A DNA stretch of 64,000 nt from Knufia peltigerae (taxonomy: Eukaryota; Ascomycota; Eurotiomycetes; Chaetothyriales; Trichomeriaceae). Shown here in pieces: positions 1 through 11,158 of this stretch. Under the pieces are notes generated by a model. The model saw nothing but the letters and a program-made list of their open reading frames with translations, ran no database searches and was not told the DNA's origin. Location of the stretch: positions 186,001 through 250,000 of the forward strand of contig JAPDRN010000030.1 in the NCBI GenBank assembly GCA_030247855.1, read 5' to 3'. Every line of letters starts with the position of its first letter. Within the stretch, counting starts at the first letter, position 1. Position numbers and translations under genes: made by a program.

Positions 1-883
1 TGAAGTCACCACCACCGACGACGACGAGAACGACAACGACGACGATTCGGATGCCAGTGCGCCCTCTCACCCGTCGACGAAACCCACCTCTCCATCCGCC
101 GCTGACCACGACGACCCATTCACGTCCACAGAAACACCCAAGCCCAACAAGAACAAGAAGCTGAGACTGTTCAGGCCGCACTCGCACAGGACGTATTCAA
201 AGCCCACATACCCCCGACCGACCGAGGACTTTCAGCCCTCGGTACTGTCGCATACAAGAAGCGTCATCACGCCTTCACCGCGTGGGGCGCTAGACGAGGC
301 AAACCAGTTCGTCGCATCAGACACAGACATCTACCACCCCGACAACACCGGCGCAGGCAGGCTGATTGAGTTCGCCGAACCACAACCCCTGACCGTCCTC
401 ATCACCCGCATCGCGCACGCCATCGGGTTGCCCAAGGGTTTCGCCGTCGCTGTGCCGCAGGGCAAGAACCTGGAAGAGATTGACATTGCGAGCGTGGCGA
501 CCTGTCCCGGCAGTGGGGGCAGCGTCGTGAGGGGGTGTCGTGCGGATCTCGTCTTTACCGGCGAACTGAGCCACCATGAAGCCCTGGCCGTGACGGAGAG
601 GGGAGGGTGCGTGATCAGCTTGTTCCACACCAATTCCGAACGAGGGTACCTGTGGACGGTCATGAGGGAGAAGTTGGAGAACGAGGTCCGGGAAGAATGG
701 GCCCGGGTGAGGAGTGAGGAAGGAGCAAAGAGTGGGCTCGACGGTGAGATCAAGGACATGCTGCGAGACGAGAGTGTCGAGGTCGTGGTGAGTGAACGCG
801 ACAGGGATCCGTATGGGATTGTCGTGTTGGAAGAGACGGCGGTGGAAGGAGTAAGGATTGGTGGTTCTGGATCGAGTGGTTGA
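1..883 (+). CDS. NIF3-family protein (NIF3L1-like), 3' part
   Basis: The frame is open from base 2 to a TGA at 881-883 and gives the last 293 residues; the start lies outside the window. The C-terminal half carries the NIF3 signature: TGAGRL near base 350, then a CPGSGGSV motif, DLVFTGELSHHEAL and HTNSERGYL, ending with SERDRDP. These match the metal-binding C-terminal half of the NIF3/DUF34 family (human NIF3L1, bacterial YbgI), a conserved family whose cellular role is poorly defined. The first ~90 visible residues are unlike the core: an Asp/Asn/Ser-rich acidic stretch followed by a Lys/Arg/Pro-rich stretch, at about the place where the family's two halves are joined. No intron is needed in the visible part. 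Family assignment is firm; function is not. Confidence 0.88.
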   Translation, partial: EVTTTDDDENDNDDDSDASAPSHPSTKPTSPSAADHDDPFTSTETPKPNKNKKLRLFRPHSHRTYSKPTYPRPTEDFQPSVLSHTRSVITPSPRGALDEANQFVASDTDIYHPDNTGAGRLIEFAEPQPLTVLITRIAHAIGLPKGFAVAVPQGKNLEEIDIASVATCPGSGGSVVRGCRADLVFTGELSHHEALAVTERGGCVISLFHTNSERGYLWTVMREKLENEVREEWARVRSEEGAKSGLDGEIKDMLRDESVEVVVSERDRDPYGIVVLEETAVEGVRIGGSGSSG

Positions 884-1727
884 AAGGACCGAGAGTTACT
901 TGGGTGTCTCTTCACCTGTCGTGGCACTCCCCTGGAAACTTCACCGTCTGATACCGGAGTGGGTTTGAGAACGGAACAACCAAGACATTGACCGAGTTCA
1001 AGCGCTTTCCACAGTATGCAATTTGCACCACCCGCAAGTGTTTACAAGACGTCTAGACTTGTTGACAGCCTTGGATTGCCTTGGATTACCTCGGATGCAG
1101 CATGATGCTCATCTCCAACCAAGCCTCAAAGACAGGGGCACGATCTTGGTTGGGTTCACAGCGCCGTTTTTGATTGACACAAGAAAGAATCTATCGACTT
1201 TGTCAAAACACTTTATCAAGTCAGTTCGAGGCACACCGAACGGCATTGAGAATGGCGTGTTTCACCAAACTCGACAATCCCATCTATACAGTGACCTAGT
1301 ACGTGATGATGGTGTGGAAGTACGAGAAGTACACAGTATACCTAGGTAGGCATATATTGCTAAAGGCGACTACTCGGTACAGATGCTGGGGCAAGAGGCA
1401 AGAGGATCACGTTCATTTTGTTTCTATTGTATCATTTTTTTTCTTGTGTCTGATGTAAGACTGATACCCCATTACGAGATGTAGCTCGTCCTGCTTTCTC
1501 GGTAGGCATCGAATAGCTAGCTGCTGTAGATTACAGTCTCTTTTCATTCCTGATTTTTGCCTCTTTTATTTTCTGTTTCCGAAAAAAGAAAAGAATCCAA
1601 CAAATCCTTGTCCCGTGGTCTTTTTTATAAAGTAAGTAATCTATACTATCCCTTCCAACATCATCAGCGGGCCTCGGAATGTTTCTTCCCGCTCCATTTC
1701 TTTCCAAGTCGGGAGGAGGATGATGAT
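884..1727. other. Convergent intergenic region
   Basis: It lies between two converging 3' ends. The only structure I see is a perfect 10-bp palindrome, TACCTAGGTA, at 1339-1348, and T-rich tracts near 1425-1445 and 1557-1630 that suit 3' untranslated DNA. The short open frames here have no recognisable protein character. Confidence 0.6.
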
Positions 1728-3778
1728 CTATTGTTGCATAGGTGAAGAGCTGATGTGATGCCTGTAGACGAAACTTCTGGCTCGCTTGCCGTAGATGTAC
1801 CTGGAGAGAGGAGTGTGTGAGCTGACTGGATTATTCCCAAGGGGGTGACAGCGAGGCACTTACATTGGAATGGTCAAAAGGGTGACTCCGATCGTGATGC
1901 CACCAATGACGAAAAACACGTTTCTCACGCCCTGGCTCGCGACCCAACCGTTGAGGTAAAAGGTCAAGCCGAAGGCGAAGAAATTCTTGATAAAGTTCAT
2001 GACGGCAAAAGCCTCTCCGGCCTGCTCACGATGGCAGTCCACCACGTAGGTGACGACGGAAGTGGTTCCCAGTTGGACGCCCAGGTTGATCAGGCCGAGG
2101 CAGACCACGACGGGGATGGGCCACGGGGCTCCATCGTGTGCGGCTTGTCCCCAACCGAAGAATCCGGTGGCGGTGAAGAGGACATATGTCACCATGATGG
2201 GGAGGCGGAACTCGGGTTCTTGAGACAGCACGCACGTTAGCAACGTCCATGACATGATGAGAGGGGGGGTTTCTCCCCCCGAAGAAAAAACAAGTGATTC
2301 GAGGTGTGATGATTGTGCTTACCGAAAGTACCCTTGTTGTGCCTAGACATCAGTTTCGCGACACCGTCGATTGCTGGACCGGCGACAAGAGTTCCGAGAA
2401 GAGACGCCACAAACGAGGACACGTTCGTGGCTCCCACAGAAACGACCGGGAAGTTGTAGGGAGGGGCGGAGAAAATCTGAGACAACGTGATGGAGATGCC
2501 GACCAGCCATGAGATACAGGTCGTGAACAAAAGAGTCGCCCACAGTACGACCGGGGAGCCAAGCAACTGGAATGGGTGGCTGAGAGTTTTCCAGAAAGAG
2601 ACGTGGTTGACGTAGCCAGAGTAAGGAAGCATCTCTTTGGCGAACGAGATCTTTTCCTCGTTTTGAGGAGGAGAAGAAGCGGGTGCGTCAGTCTCGTTTT
2701 CGTCTTTCTCGACCATCTGGACGCTCGCTTTGGTTTCGTTGACGGTGACCTGGGCTGTGTTAATAGTTTGGACCGAAGAATGATGTGGTGGGTTGTGGCT
2801 TACGTTGTGGGCACTCGTGTCAATATTCAAAGAGCTTGAACGTTTGAAGGCGGTCTCTGGCATGAAGAAGAAGGTCAGGATCAGTTGGAGGACGAATGCG
2901 CCGCCCATGGCATATAAGCAAATCTTGTAGGAGCCGTATTGAATGATGGGTCCAGCTAGAGTTTTCGGTCAGCTCTCTCAAGTTTTGGAGTGGGGAGATT
3001 ATGGCAAGTATTCTCACCGATAGGAGGACCAAGATTGATGCCACCAAGAACACCCAAGTTGAACAAAGCAGTGTAGAAACCACGCTCGTGAACGAACCTG
3101 TTCCAAATTGTCAGTCCTGCGGCTCACTTCCTGACTTCCTTGGACTCTTGACGTACCAAATATCAGCGATCGAGGCAGGGATAAGAGCCTCCATCGGAGC
3201 CATGCAGAAGCCCTGGACCACACGAGCGGCAACGAGCGCAGGGAACGACTTGGCCGCCGCTGCCCAGAAACAGGTGACCACAAGGCCGACACAGGTGGCA
3301 AGGTAGATGGGTCGCTTGCCATATTTGACTGCGAGTGCATTGCAGATGACACTACCCACGGCAATGGCACAGATGAGACCTCCTTGGAATCCGGAAATGA
3401 GTTTGTTCAGGGGGACATCGATTTCTGCCGCGAGGGGGACGAACGCAGCACCGAGGAGAGGGCCAATGGCTAAAAGAGGCATATCAGTTGAGGTCCTCAA
3501 GACGTTGGATCCATCATCCAGGTATGTTTACCTCCGACACAGCCACAACCGTACGCGAAAGTCGCGGCAAAAGCGTACTTCTTGAACTTCGGCCAGTTGT
3601 AGGGGTCATTGATCGAGTCTGAAGGCTGAGGGACCAACACGATCTTTCCACTAGGATCATGCTTCAGCATGGTCGGGTCGACACCGACGATCTCGGTGTC
3701 AAGGCGACCGAGGTCGGATAACGGTGCGGTACCGGGCACATGCTCGAGTTTGTGGTCTTCGATGATACCTAGAGGCAT
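1728..3778 (-). CDS. MFS transporter, DHA1/HOL1-like
   Basis: Six exons on the minus strand: 3778-3532, 3469-3157, 3097-3018, 2955-2323, 2218-1864 and 1800-1728, with introns of 62, 59, 62, 104 and 63 nt. The phases join to exactly 567 codons (566 aa). The N-terminus has the DPYNWPKFKKY motif typical of fungal drug:H+ antiporter-1 family members before the first membrane segment. A loop motif (VKYGKRPIYL) follows TM2, and GGINLGPPIAG lies in TM5. A long polar loop rich in Asn, Ser and Thr sits between TM6 and TM7. The last exon encodes YGKRARSFVYRHH, a common tail of these transporters. The protein should be a 12-TM, probably plasma-membrane, proton-coupled exporter or importer. The substrate cannot be read from sequence. 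The first ATG after the upstream stop is at 3778; a TTG further upstream is not a plausible start. Confidence 0.9.
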
Positions 3779-5486
3779 TTTGATGATGGGCAAGTTTCGT
3801 TTCTTTCAGGTTGAACAAGGAGGAGAAGGAAAGTTTTGCACAATGCGTGTCGTGAGAAGATGGATCTTGAAAAAAGAGGTCCAAGGGCCCTCCTAATGTA
3901 CATGAGACGTCTTGCTGGCAGTGAAGTCTAGAGCCACTGTAGATGCATCAACAGATCCTGTCCATATCCACCACTCCACGATCTCAGGAAAAATCCCATT
4001 TCTTCAGCGATCCCCGCGGGGCGTAGTTTAAGCAGTCAGATGTCCCTATAGCTTAATCATCTCTTTTAATTGGCTTTGAGCCATGGCCATTCACAGTGAG
4101 TCAGTGGCCAGTCAAGCAAGCAATGGTGAGAAAGATTAACGAGGCTGCCGGCCCAGCGGAATCCGAAGTGGGTAAAGTATTGGCAGTCGATCGGTGTACC
4201 CCCTTTAAGATGATAGGGGTTTTTTCCGGGGGCTATCCGTATGTCAAGGTCTTGGATTTCCTTCAATATTCGGGGGTGATTCCGGGTATACTTGGATGAG
4301 TGCCTTGTCCGAAGCATGTCGCTAGGCCGGAAATATGTATCCTCTGTCCAGAAAGTTTGACGCACTTGGCGCGTATTCGCGTAGTCTGAGTAGGTGAGTA
4401 GACACTTTTCACCTAGGGGTCTTCCGGAATTTACCCTCCCTCCTCAAGAGATCAGCTAGACGCGTCGGCTTTAGAAGATTCGACGAGTCGCAGTCGACAT
4501 GAAATGCGGAGGTGCCCCAATCGCAACGACCTGCCTTTCCAATGTTGCATTATGCCATTAGCATAATTACAGCCGTAGTCGTGCGCACAGTCGGGGCGGA
4601 AGATTGCTAGAAGCTGGAGGCGCATTCTCTTCACGGAGACTGCTGGGGTCCCAAACAGGCTCGGAGATCCCTGCCGTGGCGTTTGTGAGCCGTGGAATCT
4701 CCATTTTCGCACGGCCTCAAGAATGGAGCCCACTTTAGAAAGCCGGTCAAGGTGAACTCTGGAAGAAGACGGTAAAAACAGGAAGAACAAACCAGAAGGA
4801 GAGGACCACACAACGGCGAAAGAGGAAGCGAGCCTTGCTCAACAAAACAGTCCTCCTCCAGCAGATCCGTATGCGGATTCAAATTCAAGAGCAGACAGAT
4901 GACATTCTTTCCAGACGCTCAATGGAAGCGGAACCGGGTCCTGATTAGGCAGTCGGTGTTGTGCTCAGGGAGAGTTCACTCACTCACTAGGAGAAAACCC
5001 GTATCATATGGATGTTAGGCTTTTCATCTCGAATGACTAAGGTAGTATTTCTTGACAAAATCAAAAATTCTGTTCTCCGTCGTGTTCTTGTGATTGATTG
5101 CCTGCCGCTTTGCTCGGTCTCAGCTCACAATGCCCACGTTGGCTACAAGTTCGGATGGTAGAAAAATGTTGACATGTAGCAGAAAGCATGAAAGTTAAAG
5201 GCCAAACAAAAGAAGCATCAACGTCTACAGGATTCGCACCTTTGCCTCCGAAGATAATATGTGGACTGGAAAGGAGGAGGGAAAGAGTACTCGTACTCGT
5301 ATCCGTACGGTGACTTTCCAAGACTTATGCAATGCCTTAGTCAGCAGTAGAGCAGCATTGTAGCCGATATACCGACATCGACATCACGACATGCTGAACT
5401 TGTATCCGTACCCGTACCTGAACAACAATTAACACACGTCTAGATCGTTTCCTATTACCGATAACTGTGAACATCGTACTCCAATC
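3779..5486. other. Divergent promoter region, MFS transporter / MetX-like hydrolase
   Basis: 1.7 kb between two divergent starts. It contains a CCCCGCGGGG palindrome at 4012-4021 and two direct copies of GTATCCGTAC (5299-5308, 5402-5411) close to the start at 5487. The open frames inside (for example 4066-4365 and 4452-4811, minus) show no domain, no splice-supported extension and no convincing composition, so I call no gene. Confidence 0.55.
4012..4021. promoter_or_regulatory. CCCCGCGGGG palindrome, possible CreA-type site pair
   Basis: A 10-bp perfect palindrome about 235 bp upstream of the MFS transporter start. Each half (GCGGGG) fits the SYGGRG consensus known for the fungal carbon-catabolite repressor CreA. 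Two abutting inverted sites upstream of a transporter would suit glucose repression, but the match is short and no binding is shown. Confidence 0.3.
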
Positions 5487-6593
5487 ATGCCCCCTCCAAG
5501 CAGCGAAGGAGTAGAATACTACGGCATTCCCGACTTTAGTTTTTCCAACGGGACGACTCTTCACGATGTGCGGGTGGCATATCGCAGCTTCAACCCGTCA
5601 TCGACAGCGGGGGTGGTCTTGATCCCGACATGCTACGGAGGCCACATCAACACGACACTCACGTTCACCTCCGAGCCGCATGACGCCCTTGCGCCTTACC
5701 ATGTGATCGTCGTCGCGATGCTGGGCAACGGCGAGAGCTCGTCTCCTTCGAACAAGGCATTCTTTCCGCGCCCGGGCGAGCTCCGGTACCAAGACACCGT
5801 CAGGGCCCAGCACGCCCTGCTGACGTCGCCGAAGTTGAACGTCACGTCCCTTGAGGCCGTCATCGGGTTTAGCATGGGCGGCCAACAGGCGTACCACTGG
5901 GCCGTCATGTATCCGGACTTTGTGAAGCGGATCGTGCCCATCTGCTCGTCGGCCCGGACGAGCCTGCACAACTACGCCTTTCTCGAGGGCCCCGTGGCCG
6001 CCCTTAGTAATTCCATCGACTACATCGCCTGGAAGGCCATGAAGACCAAGGTCGCCAACGGGGAGGACGTCGGTGCGAACCTGAAGGAGGTCACGCCGAA
6101 GCACGGCCTGGGCGCCTTCGCGAGGGCCTACGCCGCATGGCTGACGAGCACCCGCTGGTTCCGGGACCGCGAGTTCAGGAACGCCGGCGTCTTTGCTGCC
6201 GACTCCATCGAAGAGTGGATGCAGAAGAGGGAGGAGTCGATGATGTCCTGGGACGCCGACGACCTTCTCGCCCTCGCGAGGATGTGGCAGATGGGCGACG
6301 TGGGTTTGGTCGGTGGCGACGACGACACGAGGCTGACCCAGCTCGGTGGCGCCGTGCCCGATGATGGCTTGTACGTCAAGGCGCTCGAGGGCATCAAGGC
6401 CAAGGTACTTCTCATGCCGTGTCGGACCGACCAGTATTTCCCTCCAGAGGACTCAGAGAATGAAGTCAAGCATCTCAAGCGTGGATCCCTGGCTGTCATA
6501 GAATCCACCTGGGGTCATACTGCAGGTGGAGGATTGAATGCGAAAGATGTGGAGTTCATGAATGGCAAGATATCGGGCTTCATGAAAGAATAA
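5487..6593 (+). CDS. Alpha/beta hydrolase, homoserine O-acetyltransferase (MetX)-like
   Basis: A single uninterrupted 368-aa frame. The fold and catalytic triad are those of the MetX-like alpha/beta hydrolases: nucleophile elbow GFSMGGQQ with Ser129, an acid in PCRTDQYFPP (Asp315), and His344 in STWGHTAGGG. The N-terminal part has the family's TLHDVRVAYRSF and PTCYGGHINT segments, the latter near the oxyanion hole. True fungal homoserine O-acetyltransferase (Met2) is usually longer (~480-530 aa) and commonly carries extra sequence, so this is more likely a paralogue with a different acyl acceptor or a plain hydrolase. The coding sequence is visibly GC-rich compared with the flanks. No signal peptide or membrane segment is evident, so it is probably cytosolic. 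Family confidence is high, substrate unknown. Confidence 0.87.
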   Translation: MPPPSSEGVEYYGIPDFSFSNGTTLHDVRVAYRSFNPSSTAGVVLIPTCYGGHINTTLTFTSEPHDALAPYHVIVVAMLGNGESSSPSNKAFFPRPGELRYQDTVRAQHALLTSPKLNVTSLEAVIGFSMGGQQAYHWAVMYPDFVKRIVPICSSARTSLHNYAFLEGPVAALSNSIDYIAWKAMKTKVANGEDVGANLKEVTPKHGLGAFARAYAAWLTSTRWFRDREFRNAGVFAADSIEEWMQKREESMMSWDADDLLALARMWQMGDVGLVGGDDDTRLTQLGGAVPDDGLYVKALEGIKAKVLLMPCRTDQYFPPEDSENEVKHLKRGSLAVIESTWGHTAGGGLNAKDVEFMNGKISGFMKE

Positions 6594-7033
6594 TGGAACG
6601 AATGACAGCGATGATGACATTGATGTTGACAATGGAATTGGTTTATTGAAGCCTACTATGGAATGATGAACTTTGTCTCTTATCAACAACACCTTTTACA
6701 TTTTCCTTGCTCACTTTTTGGATCTACAGTACGAGTACCAGTCTGCTTATGCAATCATGAGTGCACTGCACTACTTTACCTAGGCATGGAAAGAGGCATC
6801 TAGGGAAAAAAATTGAAACTATGCCACATCAGACACAACTCCTTGCCAAATATGCGTATTCATCGTAATATGTGCCCAAGAGGCAACCCAAATTGGCCCA
6901 TGCATGCATCCTCGAAAAAAAAAGAAAAACATTCACATCCGTATACTAAATTGCTCATTACCATCTTCAGCAGAATAGGATACCCAAGGAAACAACAGCG
7001 GGTGTACCTATACCGAGGTAGATATACTTCATC
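6594..7033. other. Convergent intergenic region
   Basis: 440 bp between two converging 3' ends. It is AT-rich with several short A tracts (for example near 6805 and 6915) and holds no gene that I can support. Confidence 0.55.
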
Positions 7034-7688
7034 TCAGTCGTCGTAATTCTGCACCTGCCATGACAGTATCATCATCCACAAAAACAGCACGGCCAGGATG
7101 ATGGACCAAGCAAACGAAGCTTTCCAACATGAACATATGTTGTTCTGTGTCAGCCATGCCAGAGTTTCTATCGAGACCCCGTGGTATTGTTGGTTGTTGA
7201 CGTAGTTGTTGCAATTGCTGTTGACGTTGCCGTTGCCGTATAGCTGGATGGCCGTCTCGATGAGCGTCGTCACCCACAGCACAAACAGGATAAACGAGCC
7301 GAGTAATATCCCGCCAGGTATCAGCATGCGCCGTCCAGCGAGGATGAGGATGATGATGAGGAACAAGATGGTAAGGCCCCCGGCAACGACAGCGAATGTA
7401 AATAGCCTGGAAGAGAGAGAGAGAGAGATGTCAACACGGGATGATCATCCGAGGGCGTGGAATTACGGAAAAAGAAAGAGAAGCGCAAGGACCAGGGATG
7501 GAACTGTGCGTGCGTGCTTACCAGGGCACTCCGACTCTTAATTGATTCTGGACTGATATGAACCATGCATTTATTCCCAACACTGTGGCTGCTCCTGCGA
7601 GGACGATGAAGATCCACAGGTTGAGCTGGACTTCTGGCCATCTGTACCGTCGTCGCGTCTCACGCACGTATATTTCTGTACCCGCCAT
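7034..7688 (-). CDS. MARVEL-like four-pass membrane protein
   Basis: Two exons, 7688-7522 and 7406-7034, joined across a 115-nt intron at a split Trp codon, give 179 aa. Four hydrophobic segments lie at about residues 22-45, 57-78, 84-107 and 150-170, with short loops and a charged N-terminus (RETRRRYRW). The extracytoplasmic loop between TM3 and TM4 contains NVNSNCNNYVN and TLAWLTQNNICSCWKA, a pattern common in fungal MARVEL-domain proteins. These are membrane-organising or vesicle-associated proteins (the Nce102/eisosome relatives are the best known). No specific function can be assigned. The intron contains a short GA repeat. The start at 7688 is the first ATG; an upstream GTG in frame is not credible. 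Confidence 0.82.
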
Positions 7689-8869
7689 GACGGTGGCTTT
7701 TGGGAGGAGAGCGCGCTGGTCGCTTGATGATTTGTGTAGGGTCTCTGGAAGGAGAGATGTGTCTCTTGTCACAACAAAGTCGTGAGGTTGCGCCGCGAGT
7801 TACTGTGGTAATAGTGTTTTCCTTTTTCGGGGAGGGAGGGACCCTTGAGATTTGTGTTTCGAACTTGGACAAGGGTGGGAAGGGTATGGAGGAAGTGTTA
7901 AGCCAATGCTTTTGTTGAGTACATCATGTCCGACAGAATGACGCTATATATGAAGAGTGACATGGGTTGGGCTGCAAGACCAAAGCGCAGGTACCTGAAG
8001 GAGAGACGTGGAAGATGAGATGAGATGGTGTGGTGTGGTGCTACCTGTACATCCGGGTGCAATGCTTCAAATGGTCGCCGAACACGCAGCAACAATTGTT
8101 TGGGTGTCGATATGTGGAGAGGGTCGATTGGGCAACGCAAATGACAACAATGACCAAGGACTGACGCAGTTTACCAGCTAATGAGGGGAGCTTAAGGGTT
8201 TAGCTAAGACACGCCGGAGAGGAATGCCTGAGGAGACTATTTACCGAGTTTTACTCCGTACACAGTACCAGTATGGAGCTCCTTAGGCTTTGGGTTAGTG
8301 CCCGGAGCCTGGAAAATCTACTTGTTTGGGTCCCCCCAGCGAAGGGAGAGAGACGCTGTCATTGAAAACACACTGCGCCATTCAGACACGTCGGCTTTTT
8401 TACAGACATGTACAATATACTGCAAAGTGGCTCAAAACTCTTGATCGTGTCTATGAGTACAAATACAATACTCGAGGTCTACGACTAGCCTATAGTAGGC
8501 AGCATGTTCAGAGACCGACTTCGTCTAGGGAGACAGACCACCCGGCTGTTCAGATGATACCTTCCTTTATTCACTCGTAAACTGTCGAGAGAGAACACGT
8601 GTATGGCATGAGATGTAGATTCTACCGCAAATCTCTGTCTTGATACATGTACACATAGCATTGGTCGCATTAGAATAATGTTTTCTTGTCGTGATACCTC
8701 TGACAAAACTCAGTGTGCTGTTCCCGTATTTTGTTCTAGGATTTGGTTGCTGGGCAACAAGACTGTACGGCATCAGTAAATGCGGGTTGTCGACCATTCG
8801 TCCACAAACCGACCACGAAACCTTGTCAGCGCCAACATCCTCAACATTGCACTGCACACTCACTTCAAG
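7689..8869. other. Divergent promoter region, MARVEL-like gene / kinesin
   Basis: 1.18 kb between divergent starts. It contains a TATATA element at about 7945-7950 (260 bp before the MARVEL start) and one exact TACTCCGTA motif at 8252-8260. No gene is supported here. Confidence 0.5.
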
Positions 8870-10676
8870 ATGAGCGTCAGAGTTGTAGCCCGGGTTCGAC
8901 CTCTTCTCAAGTCAGAGCTCGAAAAAGATCAGATTGTTACCAGCCATGCCGTGACAGATGGTGGACCAACAATTGTCAAAATACCCAACCCCAAGAACTT
9001 CGCCGAAGAGTTCAGTTTCCAATTCAACAGTGTCTATGAGCAGGAATCTACTCAGCAAGAACTATTTGAAGCTGAAGGTACTACATGTCGCGTGATTGTC
9101 GCGCGCCACAGCTGATCGTGTATAATAGTCGCACCAACCATCAAACACCTCTTCCTCGGCTACGATGTCACAATTTTCGCATATGGCTCGACTGGTACCG
9201 GGAAGACGCACACAATGCGTGGTGGAAAATCACTGGCAGACCGGGGCATGATTCCACGAATGCTCAGCAACATATACAGAAAGAGTAGAGCTCTGGAGAA
9301 AAGCACCAACGGCGACACGAATGCAACAGTTTCAATGAGCTACTACGAAATATACAATGACCGAGTGTATGACCTTTTCGAGCCGCCGGACAAGCGAACA
9401 CCAACGGGTCTACCCATCAGAGAGGCTGAAGGTGGCAAGACCGTCGTTGTTGGGTTAACAGAAGTTCCCTGTGGTTCGCTGAAAGATTTCGAGATCCTTT
9501 ACGACAAAGCCAACGCCAACCGTAGTACTGGAGCCACCAAGCTCAACGCTCATTCATCTCGCTCACACGCCATTCTATGTGTCAAACTAACGGTTACAAG
9601 TCCAACGGAAACAAGAGTCAGCATGGCGTCTGCTATTGATCTGGCTGGCTCGGAGGACAATCGGCGGACCGGAAATGGCAAGGACAGAATGGTCGAGTCT
9701 GCAAGCATCAACAAGTCACTCTTCGTACTCGCTCAATGTGTGGAAGCCATCGGAAAGAAACAACATCGCATTCCGTATCGAGAATCCAAAATGACCCGGA
9801 TTCTGTCACTCGGACAGAACAATGGCTTTACTGTCATGATCCTCAATCTAGCGCCCGTCAAAGCATTCCACCTCGACACGTTAAGTTCGTTGAACTTTGC
9901 CAATCGCACAAAGAAAATCGAAGTTCGCGAGGTCGAGAATGATCCCATCTTTAAAGGTCCACCGCGACAAGTTCCTGGAGCGTCTCTAGGTGGTCCAACA
10001 ATACAACGCCAGCCACTTCGGCCGCTCGCACACAGCATCAATGTGAATCTGATAGCCAACAAGGACGCCCCCAGCAAGAATGAGAAACCACCAAAAGCAT
10101 TTTCTGTGTACTCCGATCGCTACAAGCCCTCGATCCCAAAGCCAGTGTCGCAGAAATCTCCACCCTTGAAACGCACAGCAGACATCGCCTTCAGCGGCTC
10201 CTCTCGACCAGCCAAAGCCTCTCGGCCAACACCAAGCTTCATTCGCCGTGCACCGGAACCAGCCAATCTGACAAAGGCGTCAATTGAAACTCTTGTAGAG
10301 CAAAAAGTATCCGAGATTCTGGCTGCGCGTGCTTTGAACGCTCCTGATCCTCAACCCACAAGGACGATATCTGAAGAAGTCCAACGCCGTCTGGACAGCA
10401 TCGAGAAACGTCTCGAAGGACAAGAAGGAGAGCGTGCGGAAGGCCTGAGTTATCTATTTATGGCAAAACAACATCAAGCTCGCGGCGAAGATGGCAGTGC
10501 GTTGAAGATGTACGAGTTGGCACGACCTTACTTCCCCGACAATCAAAAGCTGGCCAGCAAGATAGAGAGATTGAGGGAGAGGATGGCTCGGAAACGAGAT
10601 GAAGACGAAGAGTCAAGCCTTAGGTCCAAGGAGACAGTGGTGAAGGATACCAGTGCCCGGAGTCGGAACAACGCGC

Positions 10677-10724
<48 letters not shown>

Positions 10725-11158
10725 GCTACCATGATGACGGCGAAGGCGACGGCGAATCAGCGTACAACGACTACGATGAGGAGGATTATGAGGATGACGG
10801 CTTTCGGCGCGCAGGTCGGTCGAGGAAACTCGCCAAGGCGAAACGGGAGCGGAAACATGTCTCTTCGCCAGATCCAATCGGTCATCAGGACGGCGATATT
10901 GGCGTCTTGACTCCCCGCACAAAATATCTCATCGACGTGCTCAATAGCCGAGATGTGACGAGGATCAAGTCTCTGAGTGGTCTTGGAGCGAAGAGGGCAG
11001 AGGGCATCGTCGACTTTCTCCACGGAGATGGCAATAATGATGACGGTTGTGAAGGTGCTGGCGGTGGCATGATTCTACATTCTTGGAACGATTTGACGAG
11101 GCTACGTGGTGTAGGGAAGAAGACTCTCGAGACCATGAGGGAAGGTGTTGTTGTATGA
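8870..11158 (+). CDS. Kid-like chromokinesin (kinesin-10 type) with C-terminal helix-hairpin-helix
   Basis: Two exons, 8870-9077 and 9129-11158 (51-nt intron), give 745 aa. The N-terminal ~350 residues are a kinesin motor: RVVARVRPL at the start, P-loop GSTGTGKT (residues 89-96), switch I NAHSSRSH, switch II DLAGSED. After a low-complexity linker there is a short helical, TPR-like segment, a run of 14 Asp, and at the extreme C-terminus two helix-hairpin-helix-like elements (SLSGLGAKRAEGI and LRGVGKKTLETM). A motor followed by HhH motifs is the architecture of the Kid/KIF22 chromokinesins, which push chromosome arms along spindle microtubules. I infer nuclear, mitotic function. The ATG at 8870 is preferred (A at -3, motor begins at once); an in-frame ATG at 8780 would add 30 residues but has a poor context. 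Confidence 0.88.
10679..10720 (+). repeat. (GAC)14 trinucleotide repeat encoding Asp14
   Basis: Fourteen perfect GAC codons inside the chromokinesin gene, followed by further Asp/Glu-rich sequence. Only one of the two Asp codons is used, so the run is a DNA microsatellite and not just an acidic protein stretch; length variation between strains is likely. Confidence 0.95.

Noticed and set aside
4066..4811. Minus-strand frames of 99 and 119 codons
   Set aside because: No recognisable motif, in the middle of a divergent promoter region.
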